NCBI GenBank assembly: GCA_011800155.1
Contig: CM022369.1
Span: 3,224,001-3,288,000 of the forward strand
DNA from: Flammulina velutipes
Lineage: Eukaryota > Basidiomycota > Agaricomycetes > Agaricales > Physalacriaceae
Length of the DNA: 64,000 nucleotides
Direction of reading: 5' to 3'
The notes below the pieces were generated by a model. That model saw nothing but the letters and a program-made list of their open reading frames with translations, made no database searches and was not told where the DNA came from. Shown piece after piece: positions 58,968-64,000 of this stretch (positions are counted from its first letter, which is position 1; every line of letters begins with the position of its first letter). Both the position numbers and the translations under genes were made by a program.

Positions 58968-59350
58968 ACGACTCTCTGACTGCAGCGTAGAAAGGGGCTG
59001 GCTCTATCCTTAGATGTTCTACACTGACGGCAACCGTGCTACCTAATTCACTTCTCGTTTCTGCCACGCCTATCACGTATCCCCTTCGTTCCCCCTCGTA
59101 TGGCAGCTCTATTTAATACCCCCACTTTTTGCATCGTTGATCTCATCATTCATCTGTATCACTTATCCACTTCATAGTTCCGCTGCTCTTGATTGATGAT
59201 GGACCATAAGCTTTATCTGAACGAATTTACATTGATTGGCCTTTTACATCTATTGTGTGACTATTGAATGAGGAGATGGATGGTTGTGTAGTGCTCAGTA
59301 TTTGCGCCACATCATCAAGATTCTAGATATCTAGTAGTAGTGTGATCATC
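58968..59350. other. Convergent intergenic region, no gene seen
   Basis: Holds the 3' flanks of the secreted-protein and CofD-like genes. Contains TGCGCCACA at 59303-59311. Confidence 0.45.
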
Positions 59351-61249
59351 TCAGTCCGTTCTCCTCGCGAGTATCTCCTCTATAGCCTTCCTTACAGCTA
59401 CTGATTCGAACTTGGGCTCGTCAGCACCACCTACTCCCCGAACTTGCGTACACCGAACTCCCAAAGCCTACAAATATATGATCAGCACGTCGCCTCATGT
59501 TTCAATGAGAGAAGAAACACACCGTAATCTTCTTCACATCCACATGAACGCCCGTTCCCTCCAAATAAACGAGATCGGTTATGAACGCTGAAATAGGATA
59601 GGTGGTATTCGCGCCCCCTAGACCATACCTCTGGGTCTGATAGTGTTCGTTGAGTGTTCGCGTAATCGCCCTACACGTTGAAGTCATGAGATCTGAACGT
59701 GGTTGACTAGTACCAGGAGGCGTGACTGACCAAACATAATCCACGGCAGTGTACCCATGGGTCTCTCTGTCGTTCTTGCCGTTCACTTATGATACATGAG
59801 ATCCGTGTATGAATCACCAAACCATGACGCACGAAGAAAGACTTTAGCGCGGAGGCTACGCGATCCTGCTATGGCTGCCGCCACACCGCGTAACGCCAGA
59901 CAAGGGATGATACTAGCGTACCTCAGATCAGATCGCGGAGACGCAGATAGATAGACTTACCTCGTCCACAGGGAGCCACAAGAGTAGACCAACACGTCGT
60001 TCGAAGCTAGGCTCGAAAGGTAGTCGGGGTTGGGCGATGGGTGGATCTCCATCCCATAAGCGTTGATGTAAAACAGCCCTTGGCACGCATGTTGAGTTAT
60101 TTGGGCTTCTGACTCTGAGTCGCCTACTTACTAGATATCCGCGAAGCGAGCGCTTCGTATGTCGACTTTCCTTCCGGCTCGAACATCACGTTCTGCCGTT
60201 GAGTCTCCACAGGGGACCCATATGGGTCTGGTTCTGCGAACGATGATGATGACCCGACGACAGTAGAGACGCCAGGTACTGGATGTGAGATTTCGCACTG
60301 CCCGACGAGCTTCTCTCCGTTGTCCTTGGGGGGGGTGATTAGCTCGGGAAGGCTCTCTAGTTCGGAAATGAAGACGAACTAATTCAGCGGCGATAGTCAC
60401 GGTGTGGTTCGTTACGATTACCGGGAGGATGTTCGCTTGGCTGTTAGTTATGGAAGAGAATAGGAATATAGCGGATGGGAGGGATCGAAAGAATCCTTGG
60501 GCGGCTGCAAGGAAGTAATTTCCGATGCTATGTAAGTACTTGAGCTTGAGGACAATAATAGGCGTTGATTCGTACCTTCCATTCACAAACGTAAATTTCT
60601 TGTGAGCCCGCTTGAGGAGCTCGCTCTCAAAGTACACCAAAAACCCTATAACGAAATAAGCCACACTTCTCCCTCCCTGGTGGAGCCGTTGGGAACCTAC
60701 CACGAATACTCTCCTTCCGATCGTTGGGAATCCCGCGCCAGAGATGACTAGTCCCTTCGACTATATCTCTCCATTCTTCTCGCGCTTCGCGCTCTGTGTA
60801 GTGTGCCGGCAAGCGGTAAGCCATCAGAGCACGAATGGCATCTAGAGGCGAGCCTGGAGACGCGGTAGGAATAAGACGTATCAGCCGGGACCGTATGTCA
60901 CCTAGCGTACCGACAGGATGAGAGAACGGATTGATATAAGAGCGAAAGACAGAATACCGATGGAGGGTCCACCAAGTACGCGAATGATTTCGCTGGAGGA
61001 GCCGCCGTCGTCGGAGACAGGCAAGACATAACAGGCATTACCAAAAGCAGAACAGATGGAATTCCCTCCTGTTCCGCCAGAAATTACGACAAAGGAGATG
61101 GTATCGTTAGAAGCGGGGATAGCAGAAGGCGCGAGAAGTTTGGGTTGGGACACAAAATTAGAGTTGGTCACTGGTAGATCGAATACTGAGGAACCTGGGC
61201 TTCCTCCAGAGTTGTTGATCTTTAGATACACAGACGGACGTTCAGACAT
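59351..61249 (-). CDS. CofD-like protein (UPF0052/YNL011C family)
   Basis: From MSERPSVYLKINNSGG the protein leads into FVVISGGTGGNSICSAFGNA and CYVLPVSDDGGSSSEIIRVL, followed by GGPSIG. This is the nucleotide/phosphate-binding N-terminus of CofD/YvcK proteins. Later segments include EGKSTYEALASRISGLFYIN, NPDYLSSLASNDVLVYSCGS and LWT. The C-terminal part has ETHGYTAVDYV, NTTYPISAFITDLVYLEGTG and ALGVRCTQVRGVGG before EEILARRTD. Bacterial relatives include 2-phospho-L-lactate transferase (F420 synthesis) and YvcK-type regulators. Fungi are not known to make F420, so the role of this eukaryotic branch is open. About eight exons. Confidence 0.8.
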
Positions 61250-61590
61250 AGGCTGTCGCTGAGAATGGTCGTGAGCGTCGATGGCGGAGGGGGACGATCA
61301 TTTTTGGACCAGTTCGCGTCATTTAAGTATATATCCGAGGTTTTGCCGAATTAAATACACGTATGAACCACGGCCGAATTAAATACACGTATGAACCACG
61401 ACCGAAACACGACGACCAGTCACAGGTAGAGGAAGATTGTGAAGTACGTGCTGCAGGTTCCTTCTGAAGACTTCAATGAATGTATAATTGCTACTAAAAT
61501 TACAAATTTCGATGTTTCTCATGCTGCCTAATTCAAACACACAGACTTAGATGGTCTCCCCTAGGCAGCATCGAACGCTCGGGGCCTCGC
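61250..61590. promoter_or_regulatory. Upstream region of the CofD-like gene and 3' flank of the reductase
   Basis: No gene is seen. The main feature is the 28-bp tandem duplication listed separately, about 100 bp upstream of the CofD-like ATG. Confidence 0.45.
61345..61400. repeat. Perfect 28-bp tandem duplication
   Basis: Two identical adjacent copies (61345-61372, 61373-61400) contain AATTAAATACACGTATGAAC. The lack of any mismatch suggests a recent event. The repeat contains TACACGTA, a possible factor site. Confidence 0.9.
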
Positions 61591-63095
61591 TTAATTAGAG
61601 GCATTGGCCTTAGAGGGACGGATAGGCTGAACAGCAGTCGGGCGGGCGGTGTGAATGCATGTCTTGAAGAGGAAGGTAGGCTCCAATCCGTCGCCCTAAG
61701 GGATCACCAAATCAACCAATGCCACGAAGAGAACGATAACACTTACCACGAAGTTAGTAGGGAACCCAGGGTCGAATGGCAATATGCTCTCGAGGAAAGC
61801 GATGTGCTCCGGAGTAAGAGAAATATCCAACGCCTCGATGTTGGACAACAAATGTTCCACCTTCCTACCACCCATCAAAGGGAACACATAGGGCGTCTTT
61901 TGCATGACATAGGCAAGCGCGACTGTACGAAGCCACATCAGAATCTTAAGCACTTCAGATTCCACCGAAGAACTTACCAGCGCGGATATTCTTCGTGCCC
62001 ACTTCACCCGCCACTTTCTCCAGAGCCCGGGACATCTTGACTTCGTCCTCTGTGCGTTCCCAAGACATGAAGGTTGAGCGACCCAGCTCGCCTGTCTTCC
62101 TCCTTTCTTCGTCTTCAGCATCAGTGCGGAATCTTCCAGCACGAAGGACGTCCCAGGGAGCCAGCGCGAGTCCTGCGGATAAATTACTATAAATATCGCG
62201 ACCTAATAGAGGACACCGAACGGAAGCGTACCGAGGGTGCGTGCCATGGGGATGATATCCCGCTCGAAGGAGCGTTCCATAACGTTCCAATGACCTTGGT
62301 AGATGACGAAAGGAGTCAATCCCTGCAACTGAGCGTACATGTTCGCTCTGGAAACGATCCAAGCCGGCGTGTCTGATATGCCCTAGATTACCAACGACGT
62401 TGAGAATTGGTGCTTTAGCGAACGATGATGAAGGACGAACCAAGTACAAGACTTTGCCTTGCAAGACGAGGTGGTGGAGTCCATGCATGATCTCTTCAAT
62501 CGGGGTCTCATAGTCCCACCAGTGAACATAGAAGATATCGATGTAGTCAGTTCGAAGCTTCCTCAAGCTGTCTTTGACTGAGACGTGCATGGCTTTGACG
62601 CTGTTGCCAATGTAGCTCGTTTGCTGCTTGATCTTCTCATCGCGGAACTTGTAGTTGCTCGTGTACTGTAGATTACAATGTCAGAACGGGATTCGCAAGC
62701 ATTCAACAAGAAAGCTTACTTTGGTAGCAATGACAAGCTGGTCTCGAATACCACGCGCCTCTTGCCATTCTCCGATGAACTCCTCCGACGACTCATCTTG
62801 GCTGTGGTGTTATGATCAGCGAGATCAAAGACCAACAGGCGGAGCAGAAAGCATACTAGTTATTGGCGGTGTCGATAAAGTTTCCGCCGTTGTCGAAGAA
62901 CGCATCCAAAAGTGCGAAGCTCGACGCTTTGTCCATGGCTCCCATCCCCGCTTTGGCCCACTTGTCGCCAATGCTCATCGCACCCAAGGCGAGAGGTGAG
63001 ACACGGAGGCCCGCCAAAGGCGACAGCGTGCGATAGACCGAAAGCCCGTTCTTGGGAGGAGGGAGAGGTTTGAAGAGTTGTTCTTGTTCTGGCAT
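61591..63095 (-). CDS. Aldo-keto reductase, aryl-alcohol dehydrogenase (AAD) type
   Basis: A cytosolic NADP(H) TIM-barrel oxidoreductase. The start is [20 protein letters not shown]. The barrel begins with [17 protein letters not shown], then [15 protein letters not shown] with the catalytic Asp and Tyr. [20 protein letters not shown] and IATKYTSNYK (catalytic Lys) come next, then [20 protein letters not shown] with the His. [18 protein letters not shown] is restored across an intron. [34 protein letters not shown] and a Lys/Asn-rich end (RPSKANASN) follow. About seven exons. AAD proteins are abundant in wood- and litter-decay fungi and reduce aryl aldehydes. It is a likely stress or degradation enzyme. 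Confidence 0.9.
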
Positions 63096-63849
63096 GGCTG
63101 GATACTGATAGACCAGATGTGAACTCCCAGCGTTTTATACCAGTGTCGTCGGCTAGGTATTGCGTTGTGTGCTGCCGACTAGGAATTTGTCCTGAGTGAT
63201 AGTTGAGTACGATAGAGTCTTGCCGAGACACGCAAGCCTGGACAGCCATTGAGCGCCCACCGTCAATGATGCTTTTGAATGGGGTGTTTAGGAGATAGAG
63301 GGTCCACATGTCCTAGTAAGTCGAGTAACCTCCTGTATTGTCGATGGTGAGACAGGACCGAGATTGCCAGAAGGTAGCGTGCGAAAATTTTGCGTATGGC
63401 GCCGGCGCCAACACGTGGTGGCCCATCTGGCGCCACATTTTCTTGTCCGCCCTTGTAGGACGCCAAGGGAACGCGTGAACGATATCGGTACGACGACTGG
63501 TAAATTGATCAATCTATCAACAAACAAGGTAAGTAAGCATTATACAGAGCGTGGAGACAATTTTTTTGTAAATGACTGTAAAAGAATGAGGGTCAGAGCA
63601 TGGGGAGAAGATAGAGGCAGGAGGGTCCGAGAAGATCATACACAGTAGAGATATATACTATCATGGAGGAATTAGGCGGTGAGAAACGATATGTATACGA
63701 AAGGGGACGGACCAGTCCGGTAGGTATTTGGATATGAAAGCAGCATGGAGAAGGATAAATACACAGAATAGATAGGTAGTGCATTAGGCGTGGCGTTGTG
63801 GGGGACATGAGATGGATAACGGGTTCGGTAAAATGGGAAAAGTTCTGCT
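63096..63849. other. Intergenic, no gene seen
   Basis: Upstream region of the reductase and 3' flank of the gene entering from the right. A GC-rich patch with repeated GGCGCC lies at about 63.40-63.44 kb. No reading frame with coding character. Confidence 0.45.
63133..63139 (-). promoter_or_regulatory. TATA box of the aldo-keto reductase gene
   Basis: TATAAAA on the minus strand, 38 bp upstream of the ATG at 63095. The short distance implies a very short leader or a slightly different start. Confidence 0.45.
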
Positions 63850-64000
63850 CTAGTTCTCCTTCATCTCCTCGTCGATGGAGTTGTTCGGGAAGCGAAAGGC
63901 TGGCATGCCGTTCTGTTCCGAGCCCTTTCCTTGCAGCAGCGGTTGACGGGAGCAAGACGCGAACTTGGCGAATTTGGCCGGAAGCTCTGGCAGCGGAACC
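63850..64000 (-). CDS. 3' end of an unidentified gene (continues beyond right edge)
   Basis: Reading from 64000 leftward, an open frame of 49 codons (ELPAKFAKFASCSRQPLLQG, then NGMPAFRFPNNSIDEEMKEN) ends at TAG (63850-63852). The sequence has protein-like composition and no internal stop. The visible part has no recognisable domain and may be a disordered C-terminus. Confidence 0.45.
   Translation of the reverse strand, partial: VPLPELPAKFAKFASCSRQPLLQGKGSEQNGMPAFRFPNNSIDEEMKEN

Noticed and set aside
1..64000. tRNA, rRNA, snoRNA or CRISPR features
   Set aside because: No cloverleaf with B-box-like TTC pattern, no ribosomal sequence and no regularly spaced repeats were recognised by eye; a tRNAscan or Rfam run could still find small RNAs.

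Overview
The window is nuclear DNA of a mushroom-forming basidiomycete (Agaricomycetes, probably Agaricales; no closer placement is possible from sequence alone). Genes are dense and split by many 45-70 bp GT-AG introns. The gene set is typical of such genomes: DHHC-cofactor ERF4, agaric-type F-box proteins, degenerate SRPK-like kinases, and secreted or single-pass proteins with N/G/Q or S/P-rich tails.

Left third (1-20 kb). A SWI/SNF-RSC catalytic ATPase enters from the left edge on the minus strand and stands head-to-head with Ku80, which keeps a Ku_PK_bind-type tail. A tandem cluster of SRPK-like kinase genes follows: one 5' fragment and two full-length genes whose catalytic residues are substituted. 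Next come a P4-ATPase lipid flippase and an AP-1/Yap1-like bZIP factor with redox cysteine clusters.

Centre (20-44.5 kb). A gene-free, AT-rich 3 kb tract holds two fold-back elements (about 1.28 kb and 0.64 kb). ERF4 follows, then the main structural feature: a roughly 5.6 kb inverted duplication. Each arm carries a cellular RNA-dependent RNA polymerase gene followed on the same strand by an F-box gene (arms about 25.0-30.7 kb and 38.7-44.4 kb). The roughly 8 kb spacer holds SKI8, SRP68, a third F-box paralogue and GET3. The left polymerase copy has a 4-bp deletion that shifts the frame before the catalytic DLDGD motif. The right copy is open throughout (1188 codons).

Right third (44.6-64 kb). 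This is mostly housekeeping: a second bZIP factor, GCN20/ABCF3, a signal-peptide single-pass membrane protein, a small multi-pass protein, a hypothetical protein, chorismate synthase (ARO2), a SAP30-like protein, a secreted Asn-Gly-Gln repeat protein, a CofD-like protein (YNL011C family), an aryl-alcohol-dehydrogenase-type aldo-keto reductase, and the 3' end of an unidentified gene.

No tRNA, rRNA, CRISPR or viral gene was recognised. Exon boundaries are read by eye from frame continuity, splice-site consensus and paralogue comparison. Those of the RdRPs, the two kinases and the GET3 P-loop were checked codon by codon; the others are approximate.
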